DNA from: Roseburia hominis
GTDB lineage: Bacteria > Bacillota > Clostridia > Lachnospirales > Lachnospiraceae
NCBI GenBank assembly: GCA_040702975.1
Contig: CP159990.1
Coordinates: 620,001 to 684,000 of the forward strand
Length of the DNA: 64,000 bases
Reading direction: 5' to 3'
Made by a program: the position numbers and the translations under genes. Positions 1 to 8,625 of this stretch are shown here, one piece after another. Numbering within the stretch: position 1 is the first letter of the stretch; each line of letters starts with the position of its first letter. The notes under the pieces were generated by a model, which did no database searches, was not told the origin of the DNA, and worked only from the letters and a program-made list of their open reading frames with translations.

Positions 1-869
1 TGCTGCATTTCCTGTGTCTGCATCAGGCGGTGGCGGATAAAGCTGTTAATGAAGTAAGGACGTGCCTGCAATGCCAATGCGGACTGCGCAGGCTCGAACA
101 TTAATGTGAAGTTTACTCTATACCCGTGCTCATGCAGCATCAGTGCCAGATTGTGGCCCCGGAATGCATCCGCGGTAGATACATTGTTGTAACGGCGGTC
201 CAGTTTTTTATCGCCGGTGAGAAGCTGCCCGACATTGTCCTTATTTACGGGACCGGTGTGCGGAACTTTGATGACAACCCGGTATTCGGAGAGCATCTCT
301 TTGAATTTCGCCGCTTCCTCGAGGATTTCTGCGTCACTTTTTCCGAAAGGATCGTTCAGCTCGACACTGATGTCGCAGCCCGGGCCCAGAATCCGCCCGA
401 TTTCTGCCATCACCTCATCGCGATCCTTGAACTTGTTGCCCACATTTGCTTTCGGGTTGTTGATGAACAGGTCATAAATGATGCCCGGATTGCAGGTCAG
501 GTTTGCCAGCATCCTGGAAACCGGAGCAACCTCATACGGGTTCGCACTGTCAGCGGAAAACAGAAGATTGGTAGGGCGTTTCCGGCCATTTTTGTCATAA
601 GAAATATTTCTTTTCAAATTGACTCTCAGGACGCGGTCGGCATTCACTTCCATTTGAATCTCGAAACCAGCTGGTGTCTCCCCTGCGGGAACTTTAAAAT
701 AGTCGATGACGTTCTTGAATTCCTGTGTCACACCGATGTAATCTGCCATTCCGGAAATGGACTTGAACTCTTCTATGGAGAGTCCCTGCTCCAGGATCCG
801 TGCTACATATTCTTCCTCACCACGGACTGCTGGAAGATTTAAGTTTCTGATTTTTGATTGAATTAACAT
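1..869 (-). CDS. Transaldolase-family protein, 3' end cut by window edge
   Basis: Reading the minus strand from ATG at 869 gives 289 uninterrupted codons running off the window. The protein has a transaldolase/fructose-6-phosphate aldolase-like pattern: a segment around NPGIIYDLF, then VVIKVPHTGPV, whose lysine fits the Schiff-base lysine of class I aldolases, then NFTLMF and an ALALQARPYFINSF stretch like the late beta strands of the barrel. A ribosome site GGGAGG sits at about 876-882. The promoter directly upstream carries an operator shared with the DeoC/kinase operon at 17 kb, so it probably acts in the same sugar-phosphate pathway. Family is fairly secure; substrate is unknown. Confidence 0.8.
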   Translation of the reverse strand, partial: MLIQSKIRNLNLPAVRGEEEYVARILEQGLSIEEFKSISGMADYIGVTQEFKNVIDYFKVPAGETPAGFEIQMEVNADRVLRVNLKRNISYDKNGRKRPTNLLFSADSANPYEVAPVSRMLANLTCNPGIIYDLFINNPKANVGNKFKDRDEVMAEIGRILGPGCDISVELNDPFGKSDAEILEEAAKFKEMLSEYRVVIKVPHTGPVNKDNVGQLLTGDKKLDRRYNNVSTADAFRGHNLALMLHEHGYRVNFTLMFEPAQSALALQARPYFINSFIRHRLMQTQEMQ

Positions 870-897
870 GGTAAAGCCTCCCTTTGTATATAGCTGT

Positions 898-943
898 ATA
901 ACTTGTATATACAGATTATACATGCGGAATATATCCGTGTCAA
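898..943 (-). promoter_or_regulatory. Promoter plus GntR/HutC operator for the transaldolase gene
   Basis: On the minus strand TTGACA (943-938), a 17-nt spacer and TATAAT (920-915) form a consensus vegetative promoter. Immediately after it lies CTGTATATACAAGTTAT (914-898), holding the palindrome GTATATAC that matches the HutC-subfamily pattern GT-N-TA-N-AC. The same 17 nt recur exactly at 16961-16977, also just after a -10 box. Binding there would block transcription initiation. Confidence 0.8.
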
Positions 944-1014
944 TATTTTTGTTGAATTTTTTTATGCTTTCAATTAGAATATAAAGAAAATAATACTAGT
1001 GAGGTAACAGCGTG

Positions 1015-1773
1015 ATGAATGAAGATATAGCAACAGAGAAAGAAGTACTGTTAAATAGAAGAAACGCCACGACTCTTTCGGAACAGCTGAAGGATATCAT
1101 ATATGACAAGATTAGAACCGGAGAATGGAAAGCGAATGAAATGATTCCGTCCGAAAATAAATTGAGCGAGATGTATGGAATCAGCCGTATGACGGCCAGA
1201 GGCGTCATCACCCAGTTTGTGTCACAGGGAATTCTGCACCGGATTCCCGGGAAAGGGACATTTGTAAGTGATACAAAGCTGGAGGTGTCTACCTTTGAAT
1301 ATTCCGGTGTTCGGGGACAGTTGGAGGAACAGGGACACAGTGTCAGGACAAAACTGATTTCTTGCGAGAAGATGAGGGCTGATGATTTCGTGTCAGGCAA
1401 GCTCGGTATTCGAATGGGCGAGGAGCATTATGTGATTAAGAGGGTGCGCTATGCAAACGAAATACCGATCAGTTTTCATGAATCCTATGTTCCGGTAAAG
1501 CTCTGCCCTGATTTGGAGGAGAACGATTTGGAGAACGGATTATTGTGCAGGATTATGCGCGCCAACTATCACCTGAATAGGAGCAGAATGGTCGAGACGC
1601 TGGAATCCTATTCGGCTGACAGGGAGAAAGCAAAATATCTGGATATCAAGCCGGGCTTTTCCTTAATTCTGCTACAGGATAAGTTGTTTACTGCCGAAAA
1701 TGTGCTGTATGAGTATTCCAGGGTTTTTTTCCGGGGGGATAAGATTAAAATAAGTATTGAGTATAGGGATTAG
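1015..1773 (+). CDS. GntR/HutC-family transcriptional regulator
   Basis: A 252-residue protein with an N-terminal winged helix-turn-helix (IPSENKLSEMYGISRMTARGVI, then GKGTFV in the wing) and a C-terminal UTRA ligand domain ending in the typical YEYSRVFFRGDKIKI. Start: GAGG at 1001-1004 precedes both GTG 1012 and ATG 1015; the ATG has the better spacing. It is divergent from the transaldolase gene and close in sequence to the regulator at 16.1-16.8 kb, including the 'SRMTAR' recognition helix, which fits the shared operator. It is probably a repressor released by a phosphorylated sugar. A terminator follows at 1856-1889. Confidence 0.9.
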   Translation: MNEDIATEKEVLLNRRNATTLSEQLKDIIYDKIRTGEWKANEMIPSENKLSEMYGISRMTARGVITQFVSQGILHRIPGKGTFVSDTKLEVSTFEYSGVRGQLEEQGHSVRTKLISCEKMRADDFVSGKLGIRMGEEHYVIKRVRYANEIPISFHESYVPVKLCPDLEENDLENGLLCRIMRANYHLNRSRMVETLESYSADREKAKYLDIKPGFSLILLQDKLFTAENVLYEYSRVFFRGDKIKISIEYRD

Positions 1774-1855
1774 TATACAAGAAACTAAAATATGACAATG
1801 AATGGTAATGGGTTGAAACGATTTATATGAGTGATGAAATTTGGTTGTAATAACT

Positions 1856-1889
1856 AACAAGTGGAGAGGAAATAGTTCTCCACTTGTTT
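1856..1889 (+). terminator. Rho-independent terminator after gntR
   Basis: Inverted repeat AACAAGTGGAGA / TCTCCACTTGTT with a short loop, followed by a T-rich tract. It lies 80 nt after the GntR stop codon and before the convergent anti-sigma gene. Confidence 0.7.
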
Positions 1890-1996
1890 CAATTTTACTT
1901 TCAGCGGAGCTGGTATGGTTTATGTGGTAGTGCATTTGTAGGAGGCATTAAATGAAAAATCTAAAAGGTTATCATTTATAGGTCAAGAACACCGGT

Positions 1997-2848
1997 TTAA
2001 TGGTGGTCTTGATCAATAGAAATCGTCCCTTCATGAAAACTAATGGTATCGGAACTGGCACTGATCGTAGCCACGTTATAGTAGCAATCTTTTGTCGCCA
2101 CATACTGATAGGAGAGCTCTTTTCCATAAAATTCAAATATCTCTTTCTTTAATTCTCCATCTACAATATTGACAACCGCTACATGCCGGGCACCTGAATA
2201 TAGAGTCACCGTAAAATGGAGTTTGTCTCCTTTTTTCAGTCTCCATCCCCGTTTGTCATCCGTTGTAAATACGGCCATTGCATTGTTCGTACAAATAATT
2301 TCGGGTGTGATAAAATGTTCTTCCTTCTGGGTAGTAGAAAAGACATCTACGGAATAAGGGATATGTCCGCCTTCTTCTACCGTTTTGACGACTTCATTTT
2401 CTTCAAGTTCTATTTCCTGTGCCAAGTGTTCTTCCAATGCCACTTTGATGTCTTCGTTTTCTATAAGTCCCACTTCTTGCCCGAATAGTTCTTCCAGTTC
2501 TGCTTGGGTGAGTACATAATCGCCGGATACGTGATGGATTTCCTGCCCCACCATGCCTCTGGTGGAATCATCAATTTTTACTGCACCTCCCGTTTCCCAC
2601 AGTTCCCAGTAAACCTGAGCCATCACGGAAGAAGAAATCAGCAGGGCCGCAGCTATGGCAATAATCAGTATCTTTTTTGCACTGATTTTTCTTTGACGAT
2701 GAGGCGGTTTGCGGTTGATTCTTTCGAAAACCATCCTTTTTGTGATGTCTGACGTATACGTATCAATAAGGTCTTCTTCATAATTGCCATTTTGCAAAAC
2801 ATCAATGCATTCATCTTCTGCCATATCAAATATAGAATAATAATTCAT
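1997..2848 (-). CDS. Putative anti-sigma factor, single-pass membrane protein
   Basis: A 283-residue protein whose ATG overlaps the sigma-factor stop codon (ATGA), the usual arrangement of an ECF sigma with its regulator. It has about 50 cytoplasmic residues, a basic patch, one membrane segment around residues 54-78 (KKILIIAIAAALLISSSVMA), then about 200 external residues rich in Glu. No catalytic motif or zinc-binding ZAS motif is evident. I infer that it sequesters the sigma factor until an envelope signal arrives. The external part resembles nothing I can name. A short hairpin at about 1981-2013 overlaps its last codons. Confidence 0.65.
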   Translation of the reverse strand: MNYYSIFDMAEDECIDVLQNGNYEEDLIDTYTSDITKRMVFERINRKPPHRQRKISAKKILIIAIAAALLISSSVMAQVYWELWETGGAVKIDDSTRGMVGQEIHHVSGDYVLTQAELEELFGQEVGLIENEDIKVALEEHLAQEIELEENEVVKTVEEGGHIPYSVDVFSTTQKEEHFITPEIICTNNAMAVFTTDDKRGWRLKKGDKLHFTVTLYSGARHVAVVNIVDGELKKEIFEFYGKELSYQYVATKDCYYNVATISASSDTISFHEGTISIDQDHH

Positions 2849-3381
2849 AGCGACTCTCCTTTCTTCAATAATTCTCTCAAATGCGTTTTTCCTCTTCTCA
2901 TATGTGTTTTCACTGTAGATTCGGGAATCTTTTCTTCCTCAGCAATTTCTTTTATGGATTTACACTGGTAATAATATTTAATCAAGACTCTTTGTTCTGA
3001 CCGCTTTAAGTGTCTGATACAACTGATTACCCATTCTTTGGTAAGGAACTTCTCTATTTCATTGTCTTCATTGTCCCAAATTTCATCCGTGAGAGGAAGC
3101 GTTTGTTTATAGGAGTGCAATTTACTTTTTGCGGCATTTATGGCTATGCTTGCTAAGTAATTTTTTAAATCCGCGTAGGTATCCATGTCTATTTTATCTA
3201 TATTCTTCCATAGCAGAAAAAAGGTATCGTTTATCACATCCTGGATATCCTCTTTTTCCACTATTCCACCAAGTATTTTTAGTACAATTACTGCAACATA
3301 CCGGTTATATTTATCTATTAACGATTCAAATGCGTTTTGATTGCCTTGACGGATTTTTTCTATGATGATGCGGTCATTCAT
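2845..3381 (-). CDS. RNA polymerase ECF-type sigma factor
   Basis: A 178-residue sigma-70 family protein. Region 2 covers about residues 10-75 (AFESLIDKYNRYV, then DIQDVINDTFFLLWKNIDK) and region 4 about 115-170, ending in a helix-turn-helix (SIKEIAEEEKIPESTVKTHMRRG). Length and domain order are those of the ECF group. It is followed, with a 4-nt overlap, by the membrane anti-sigma gene. Upstream on its own strand, TGAAAC-N17-AGTATA resembles an ECF sigma-W-type promoter and mirrors one for the 48-aa peptide gene, so it probably drives its own operon. Confidence 0.9.
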   Translation of the reverse strand: MNDRIIIEKIRQGNQNAFESLIDKYNRYVAVIVLKILGGIVEKEDIQDVINDTFFLLWKNIDKIDMDTYADLKNYLASIAINAAKSKLHSYKQTLPLTDEIWDNEDNEIEKFLTKEWVISCIRHLKRSEQRVLIKYYYQCKSIKEIAEEEKIPESTVKTHMRRGKTHLRELLKKGESL

Positions 3382-3428
3382 TCTACCCCTCCTCTTTTTA
3401 GCCTGTATTTAAAAGGTATTTGTTTATA

Positions 3429-3457
3429 TATACTGGTTTTATGTGTGAAAAGTTTCA
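3429..3457 (-). promoter_or_regulatory. ECF-type promoter of the sigma/anti-sigma operon
   Basis: Minus strand: TGAAAC (3457-3452), 17-nt spacer, AGTATA (3434-3429). The -35 box equals the sigma-W/sigma-M type TGAAAC of Firmicutes. It is paired back to back with a near-identical promoter at 3486-3514. Confidence 0.65.
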
Positions 3458-3485
3458 AAAAAATTTTAGAAAAAAATATATTTAG

Positions 3486-3514
3486 TGAAACTTTTTAGCA
3501 AGCTAAAGCGTATA
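3486..3514 (+). promoter_or_regulatory. ECF-type promoter of the 48-aa peptide gene
   Basis: TGAAAC (3486-3491), 17-nt spacer, CGTATA (3509-3514), matching the published Bacillus sigma-W pattern TGAAAC-N16/17-CGTA. It lies 42 nt before the peptide start codon. The -35 boxes of this and the divergent sigma promoter are 28 nt apart. Confidence 0.7.
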
Positions 3515-3555
3515 TAATTAATATACAGTAAATATTAAGAATGGAGGAATTAATT

Positions 3556-3702
3556 ATGAAAACCGTAAAAAGTTGGTCGGGAAGCACAAGTGGGCGCTAT
3601 ATTTCTGGATATGCTGCCGAAACAGGACACCATAAAGGGTTAATCCGTAATGCTTCTTCTTATGCAATTACAGTGACAGGAGCTGTGTTTGATTTTGAAT
3701 AA
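3556..3702 (+). CDS. Small 48-residue protein in the ECF sigma locus
   Basis: ATG at 3556 follows GGAGGAATTAATT, a strong ribosome site, and the frame stays open for 48 codons to TAA at 3700. The peptide is rich in Ser, Gly, Thr and Tyr, starts MKTVKSWSGSTSG and ends in a hydrophobic, acidic tail AITVTGAVFDFE. There is no signal peptide, and only Lys, Arg and His supply positive charge. I recognise no family. Its ECF-like promoter, strong ribosome site and position divergent from the sigma gene argue for a real gene and a likely main target of that sigma factor. It could be an antimicrobial or immunity peptide, or a stress effector. Confidence 0.6.
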   Translation: MKTVKSWSGSTSGRYISGYAAETGHHKGLIRNASSYAITVTGAVFDFE

Positions 3703-3806
3703 ATCTGAAATTTGAATGTTATAGGGTTATTATAGAGCCGGTCAGCTTTTTCCCGAAACGGTTTAATAACTCGGTAAATAGAGAATAAACGAGTAAACTG
3801 TAAAAG

Positions 3807-3841
3807 AAGGTGTTGCCGTTCAAAATTCCCGGCAGCACCTT
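3807..3841. terminator. Bidirectional terminator
   Basis: AAGGTGTTGCCG and CGGCAGCACCTT form a 12-bp stem (one G-U pair) between the 48-aa peptide gene and the convergent HAD gene, so it can serve both. Confidence 0.75.
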
Positions 3842-3848
3842 ATCTTTA

Positions 3849-4661
3849 TCAATCCCTCATAAATTCATCAATCACATACAGAACCCCGTCCTCGTCATTG
3901 GACCGGGTGATAAAATCCGCCCGCTCCCTCACGAGTGGCTGAGCGTTCTCCATGGCGACGCCCAGTCCTGCACATTCAATCATCGTGATATCATTATAGC
4001 CGTCTCCGCAGCAGATCATTTCGTCGGAGGTAAGCCCGATGCTGTTAAGAAGCCGCAAAAGAGAGTGGGCCTTATCGATCTTCTGCGGCATGATCTCCAG
4101 GAAAAAGGGGTCGGAACAGTAAATGTTCAGGTATCCGTGGAAACGAGTGTGCAGTACCTCTTTTACCATAGCGATTTCATGAGGCTCACCGGTGAGCAGA
4201 AATTTATTGTTTGGCTGCCGGCTTACTGCCTCACGGAAATTCCCGGAATTTGAGATCTGCATAGCATTGATGCGGGATTCCAGTTCCGTGTATTCATTCG
4301 GTTTAAATGCCGAGTACAGGAGGTCATCTCCGTAGGCAAGCATATCTACGGGATAGTGGGAGGCGATTTCATAAATAGGGAGAAGCACTTCTTTGGGAAG
4401 TGTTCGGTTATAAATGATCTTGCCTGAGCGGCAATCTGTGATTCGTGCTCCGTTAAAAGAAAGAATATAGCTTCCATAGCGTTCTAAATGAAGCTCCCTC
4501 GCCAGCGGCAATACGCCGCGGGTCGGACGACCTGAAGCCAGCACCACCTTTTTGCCTGCTTCCTGAATCTCGATCAGAGCCTTCAGGGTAGGAGGAGTGA
4601 TCTTTTTTTCTGAATTAGTTAAGGTCCCATCTAGATCAAGAACCAAAATCTGGTATTTCAT
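3849..4661 (-). CDS. Cof-type HAD-IIB phosphatase
   Basis: A 270-residue protein of the haloacid dehalogenase superfamily. Motif I is LDLDGTLTNS at residues 6-15 with the nucleophile and acid/base aspartates. Motif II is LASGRPTR, motif III a Lys near residue 195, and motif IV GDGYNDITMI near 220. The large alpha/beta cap between motifs II and III marks class IIB (Cof/YidA group), which dephosphorylates sugar phosphates or cofactors. It is the last gene of a minus-strand run, 26 nt after murF. The exact substrate cannot be read from sequence. Confidence 0.9.
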   Translation of the reverse strand: MKYQILVLDLDGTLTNSEKKITPPTLKALIEIQEAGKKVVLASGRPTRGVLPLARELHLERYGSYILSFNGARITDCRSGKIIYNRTLPKEVLLPIYEIASHYPVDMLAYGDDLLYSAFKPNEYTELESRINAMQISNSGNFREAVSRQPNNKFLLTGEPHEIAMVKEVLHTRFHGYLNIYCSDPFFLEIMPQKIDKAHSLLRLLNSIGLTSDEMICCGDGYNDITMIECAGLGVAMENAQPLVRERADFITRSNDEDGVLYVIDEFMRD

Positions 4662-4687
4662 GAGTTTACCTCGTCCTCAGTCCCTGC

Positions 4688-6067
4688 TTATCGCAGAGAC
4701 ATATTCTTCAAACATTCCACAATCGCAGGAAACTTCATGCCATTCGAAGCTTTCACCAGAATCGTGTCCCCTTTTCGAACCACATTTTTAATCTTATCCA
4801 GAAAATCATCGCGGGTCTCAAAATAAAGAACAGCGCTGTCTTTAGCCAATGCCTTTGCGCCCTCATAAGCATCTTTAGATAAGTCTCCAATACAGCAGAT
4901 CACATCAATACCTTTTTGCGCGGCGTAGGCCCCTGTGTTGTAGTGCAACTCCCGCTCCTTGGGCCCCAGCTCGAACATGTCACCCATAACGGCAACGGTG
5001 CGCCCCAGGCCATAGGCAAGCACGTCCAGAGAGCTTTTCATGGAGACCGGGTTCGCGTTATAGCAGTCGTCGATAATCAGGAAAGAGTCCGTCTCGATCA
5101 GATTGGTCCTACCGGCGATGGTCTTCATGGTTTCGATGCCACGGGTGATTTCTTCGGCAGTGAGGCCAAGTGCCGCCCCGCAGCAGGCGCCCGCAAGGGC
5201 GTTGTAGATCATATGATTTCCGGGGACAGGGATATGTACCTGCAGATCCATATCAGCAAGGTGCAGAGTACAGGAAGTTCCCTTAAGTCCCAGATTCTGA
5301 ATCTGATCCGCGTAGGCGCAGTGCTGGTCGGACATGCCAAAGAAGATTGGCTTTTTTCCCTGGACCTCGGTGATGGTGGACAGCTTGTCGTCATCTCCGT
5401 TCAGGATCACAGATGCGCCGGGCTTTAAGTGTTCAAATACTTCGGTCTTTGCCTGTAAGATGCCGTCCCGGCTTCCCAGGTTCTCCACATGTGCCAGGCC
5501 GATGTTGGTGATTACGCATATGTCGGGCTGGCTCATAGATGCGAGGTGATGCATCTCGCCAAAATGGTCGATTCCCATTTCCAGAACGGCAACCTCATGT
5601 TCCTCGCGGATATTGAAAATAGTGAGGGGAAGGCCAATCTCGTTGTTGTAGTTGCCCTCCGTTTTCAGGACATGATACTTCTGTGACAGGACAGAAGCGA
5701 TCATCTCCTTTGTGCTGGTTTTTCCCACACTTCCGGTAATTCCAACGACCTTGATATCAAGGGAATTTCTATAAAATGCGGCCAGCCTTTGCAGCGCCTT
5801 CTCGCAGGAAGCGACCCGGATATAGGGATAGTCCGTTTCGCCTAAGTCTTCCTGGGACAGTGTCGCAAGCGCACCTTTTTCCATCACCTGAGGAATAAAG
5901 GTATGGCCGTCGACTCTGGCACCTTTGATCGGTACGAATAAAAAACCGGCTCCCGCTTTACGGCTGTCAATCGCAACTCCTGTAATCTCCTGATCTAACA
6001 GGCTGTTGTCGCCACAGTATGTACCCTGACATGCTGCGACGATGTTTAATAATGTCATATTTTTCAT
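4688..6067 (-). CDS. murF: UDP-N-acetylmuramoyl-tripeptide:D-alanyl-D-alanine ligase
   Basis: A 459-residue Mur ligase that adds D-Ala-D-Ala to the UDP-MurNAc tripeptide in the cytoplasmic phase of peptidoglycan synthesis. The N-terminal domain (about 1-100) has the GVAIDSRKAGAGFLFVPIKG block. The central ATPase has the P-loop GITGSVGKTSTKEM near residue 112 and NEIGLPLT. The C-terminal domain contains IDDCYNANPVSMKSSL and AVMGDMFELG. Its start overlaps the ddl stop by 4 nt, so the enzyme making D-Ala-D-Ala and the one using it are probably translationally coupled. Confidence 0.95.
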   Translation of the reverse strand: MKNMTLLNIVAACQGTYCGDNSLLDQEITGVAIDSRKAGAGFLFVPIKGARVDGHTFIPQVMEKGALATLSQEDLGETDYPYIRVASCEKALQRLAAFYRNSLDIKVVGITGSVGKTSTKEMIASVLSQKYHVLKTEGNYNNEIGLPLTIFNIREEHEVAVLEMGIDHFGEMHHLASMSQPDICVITNIGLAHVENLGSRDGILQAKTEVFEHLKPGASVILNGDDDKLSTITEVQGKKPIFFGMSDQHCAYADQIQNLGLKGTSCTLHLADMDLQVHIPVPGNHMIYNALAGACCGAALGLTAEEITRGIETMKTIAGRTNLIETDSFLIIDDCYNANPVSMKSSLDVLAYGLGRTVAVMGDMFELGPKERELHYNTGAYAAQKGIDVICCIGDLSKDAYEGAKALAKDSAVLYFETRDDFLDKIKNVVRKGDTILVKASNGMKFPAIVECLKNMSLR

Positions 6068-7122
6068 GAGCGGTACCTTGCTTCCATAGATTTTTCGATA
6101 ATCAGCTCACATAATTCGCCATACTCGATTCCGGCAGCGGCAGCCTCCTTCGGAAGCAGGCTGGCAGCGGTCATGCCGGGAAGGGTGTTGACCTCGAGAC
6201 AGTAGATATTTCCCTCATCGTCCAGAAGGAAATCCGCACGGGAATAGACATTCAGCTTTAATGCGCGGAATGCATGTTCCGTAGCCTTTCTCATGCGGGC
6301 AGAAATCTCATCAGGAATATTTGCCGGGCAGATCTCTTCCGTACAGCCGGCCTGATATTTGTTGGCGTAGTCAAAAAATCCGCTCTTCGGAATGATCTCA
6401 ATGACAGGAAGTGCCTTCCCATCGATAATTCCGCAGGCAAATTCGCGGCCTTTGATATATTTTTCAATGATGACACAGGTCTCGGTCTTGAAGGATTCAC
6501 GGATAGCATTCTGATATTCCTCCTGGGTATGGCAGATATAGACGCCGATACTGGAGCCACCGCAGCAGGGCTTTACAACGACCGGCAGGGAAAGCCCGAA
6601 TTCGGAGAGCGGCTTATCCTTGGATTTCTTATATAACCAGGTGCCCTCCGGAGTCGGGATATGGTTCTTCTGGAAAATCTGTTTGGTCACGCTTTTGTCC
6701 ATGGCCAGTGCATTTCCCAGAGAATCCGGGCCGGTGTAGCGGATTCCCAGAATGTCAAAGGCGGCCTGGAGCCGTCCGTCTTCGCCGACGCCTCCGTGGA
6801 GGCCGAGAAAGGCGATGTCTGCCATGCGGCAAAGCTCGATGACATTTGGCCCGAGAAAACAATCTGACTGGTCCGCACGGGACGCTTTTACAGCCGCAAG
6901 ATCCGGCTCGGTCGTTTTGATTCCCTCTGCGATCGAAAGGTTGCCGTCCGGCATCTCGAACACGTCTTCCAGATTCTCAGGGGCATCGGGAAGTCCCAGA
7001 AATACGTCCAGAAGGACAGCTTTGTGCCCACGTTCTCTTAAAGTACGGCAGATTCCTGCGCCCGAAGTTAAGGAAACGTCCCGCTCCGTGCTCAGCCCGC
7101 CGGCTAAAACGATAATCTTCAT
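6064..7122 (-). CDS. ddl: D-alanine--D-alanine ligase
   Basis: A 352-residue ATP-grasp ligase joining two D-alanines. It shows the N-terminal GGLSTERDVSLTSG, the FLGLHGGVGEDGRLQ motif near residue 107, the ATP-grasp segment VVVKPCCGGSSIGV, and the metal-binding end SRADFLLDDEGNIYCLEVNTLPGMT. The ribosome site GGAGG lies before ATG 7122. It sits between pncB (13-nt gap) and murF (4-nt overlap). Related vancomycin-resistance ligases make D-Ala-D-Ser or D-Ala-D-Lac. With no vanH, vanX or vanT neighbours here, the housekeeping role is favoured. Confidence 0.93.
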   Translation of the reverse strand: MKIIVLAGGLSTERDVSLTSGAGICRTLRERGHKAVLLDVFLGLPDAPENLEDVFEMPDGNLSIAEGIKTTEPDLAAVKASRADQSDCFLGPNVIELCRMADIAFLGLHGGVGEDGRLQAAFDILGIRYTGPDSLGNALAMDKSVTKQIFQKNHIPTPEGTWLYKKSKDKPLSEFGLSLPVVVKPCCGGSSIGVYICHTQEEYQNAIRESFKTETCVIIEKYIKGREFACGIIDGKALPVIEIIPKSGFFDYANKYQAGCTEEICPANIPDEISARMRKATEHAFRALKLNVYSRADFLLDDEGNIYCLEVNTLPGMTAASLLPKEAAAAGIEYGELCELIIEKSMEARYRS

Positions 7123-7135
7123 TTTAAAAATCCTC

Positions 7136-8596
7136 CTAATCTGTCTTGCTCATCTCATCCAACAATGATTTCTTTACTTCATACAATTTTTCGGATAAAT
7201 CAATATATACCTGATGCGGATAGAAAAGACGTTTTGTCTCGTCCCAAAGGGTGTCTTTTTCCTTGGTGCAGTAAGCGGCGATCTCTTTTACGCTGGGCGA
7301 CTGGTATACGCACTCTCCATTTATAAAAATCGGCTGCATCATCTCGCGCACGGTGTAGGTGCCGCCCTTCATCTTGGTCTTTTTCCAGGTCTCGATCGGA
7401 TCAAAGAGCAGCAGATCCTCTTCCGGATTCAGTACCTCGTCGGCGAAACAGATCAGATCGGCCTTGACTTTGCCGTTTTCTTTTTCATAAATACGGTAAA
7501 TGGTCTTGTTGCCAGGGTTGGTGATCTTCTCTGTATTTTCAGACAGCTTGATTTTTGGGACAAATTCTCCATTTGCATCCTGGACTGCGGCCAGTTTGTA
7601 TACGCCGCCGAATGCAGGACAGTCTTTGGAGGTGATCAGGTTCGTGCCCACGCCCCAGGAATCGATGGCTGCGCCCTGCATCTGCAGGTCATGGATCAGG
7701 TATTCGTCCAGATCATTGGAGGCGCAGATGATCGCGTCGGTATGTCCCGCCGCATCTAGCATCTTACGCGCCTTCTTGGAAAGGTATGCCAGGTCCCCGC
7801 TGTCCAGCCTGATGCCGAGTTTTCTTGGACTTACGCCCTTTGCCTTCATCTCATCAAATACGCGGATGGCGTTCGGAACGCCGGATTTCAGGGTATCATA
7901 GGTATCGACAAGCAGCGTGCAGCCCTCCGGATATAAGTCCGCATAGGCTTTAAACGCAGTATATTCATCCGGGAAGCTCATGATCCAGCTATGGGCGTGC
8001 GTTCCCATCACCGGGACGTCAAATAACTGTCCGGCCAGCACATTGGAGGTTCCCACGCACCCTGCGATCATAGCTGCTCTGGCGCCGTAAAGGCCTGCGT
8101 CCGGTCCCTGCGCGCGTCTAAGACCAAATTCCATGACTCCGCCGCCATTCGCCGCGTAAACGACTCTGGACGCTTTGGTGGCGATCAGGGACTGGTGGTT
8201 GATAATATTTAAAATAGCGGTCTCCACAAGCTGCGCTTCCATGATCGGCGCGATGACCTTAAGAAGCGGTTCCCGCGGAAAGACGACGCTTCCTTCCGGA
8301 ATGGCGTAAATACTTCCGGTAAAATGATATCCGCTCAAATACTGAAGAAAATCTTCGGAGAAGATACCAAGTCCCCGCAGATAGTCCACATCATCATAAC
8401 TGAAATTCAGGTTCTTGATATATTCGATTACCTGATCTAAGCCCGCGGCGATGGAATAGCCGGAACCGCAGGGGTTGGACCGGAAAAAAACGTCGAAGAT
8501 TACGACTTCATTCTCCTGCTTTTCAAAATAACCCTGCATCATAGTCAGCTCATACAGGTCCGTTAAAAGTGTAAGATTTCTGTTAAAGGTATTCAT
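7136..8596 (-). CDS. pncB: Nicotinate phosphoribosyltransferase
   Basis: A 486-residue enzyme of the NAD salvage pathway that converts nicotinate and PRPP to nicotinate mononucleotide. Typical blocks are LLTDLYELTMMQGYF at the start, VMEFGLRRAQGPDA near residue 155, GTHAHSWIMSFPDE near 200, LRLDSGDLAYLSKKAR-like IRLDSGDLAYL near 265, and VGTNLITSKDCPAFGGVYKLA near 325. Length suits the family. It lies 29 nt after the acyltransferase gene and 13 nt before ddl, in one probable transcription unit with cell-wall genes. Confidence 0.95.
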   Translation of the reverse strand: MNTFNRNLTLLTDLYELTMMQGYFEKQENEVVIFDVFFRSNPCGSGYSIAAGLDQVIEYIKNLNFSYDDVDYLRGLGIFSEDFLQYLSGYHFTGSIYAIPEGSVVFPREPLLKVIAPIMEAQLVETAILNIINHQSLIATKASRVVYAANGGGVMEFGLRRAQGPDAGLYGARAAMIAGCVGTSNVLAGQLFDVPVMGTHAHSWIMSFPDEYTAFKAYADLYPEGCTLLVDTYDTLKSGVPNAIRVFDEMKAKGVSPRKLGIRLDSGDLAYLSKKARKMLDAAGHTDAIICASNDLDEYLIHDLQMQGAAIDSWGVGTNLITSKDCPAFGGVYKLAAVQDANGEFVPKIKLSENTEKITNPGNKTIYRIYEKENGKVKADLICFADEVLNPEEDLLLFDPIETWKKTKMKGGTYTVREMMQPIFINGECVYQSPSVKEIAAYCTKEKDTLWDETKRLFYPHQVYIDLSEKLYEVKKSLLDEMSKTD

Positions 8597-8625
8597 AATA
8601 CATCCTCTTTTCTTTTGCCGAGATA

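Noticed and set aside
1955..1981. Tiny ORF with a good ribosome site after the first gntR terminator
   Set aside because: GTAGGAGG precedes an ATG, but only nine codons follow and there is no promoter or repeated context to support it.
6064..7122. Vancomycin-type D-Ala-D-Ser or D-Ala-D-Lac ligase
   Set aside because: It overlaps murF in a cell-wall gene run, and no vanH, vanX, vanT or vanRS-like genes are adjacent.
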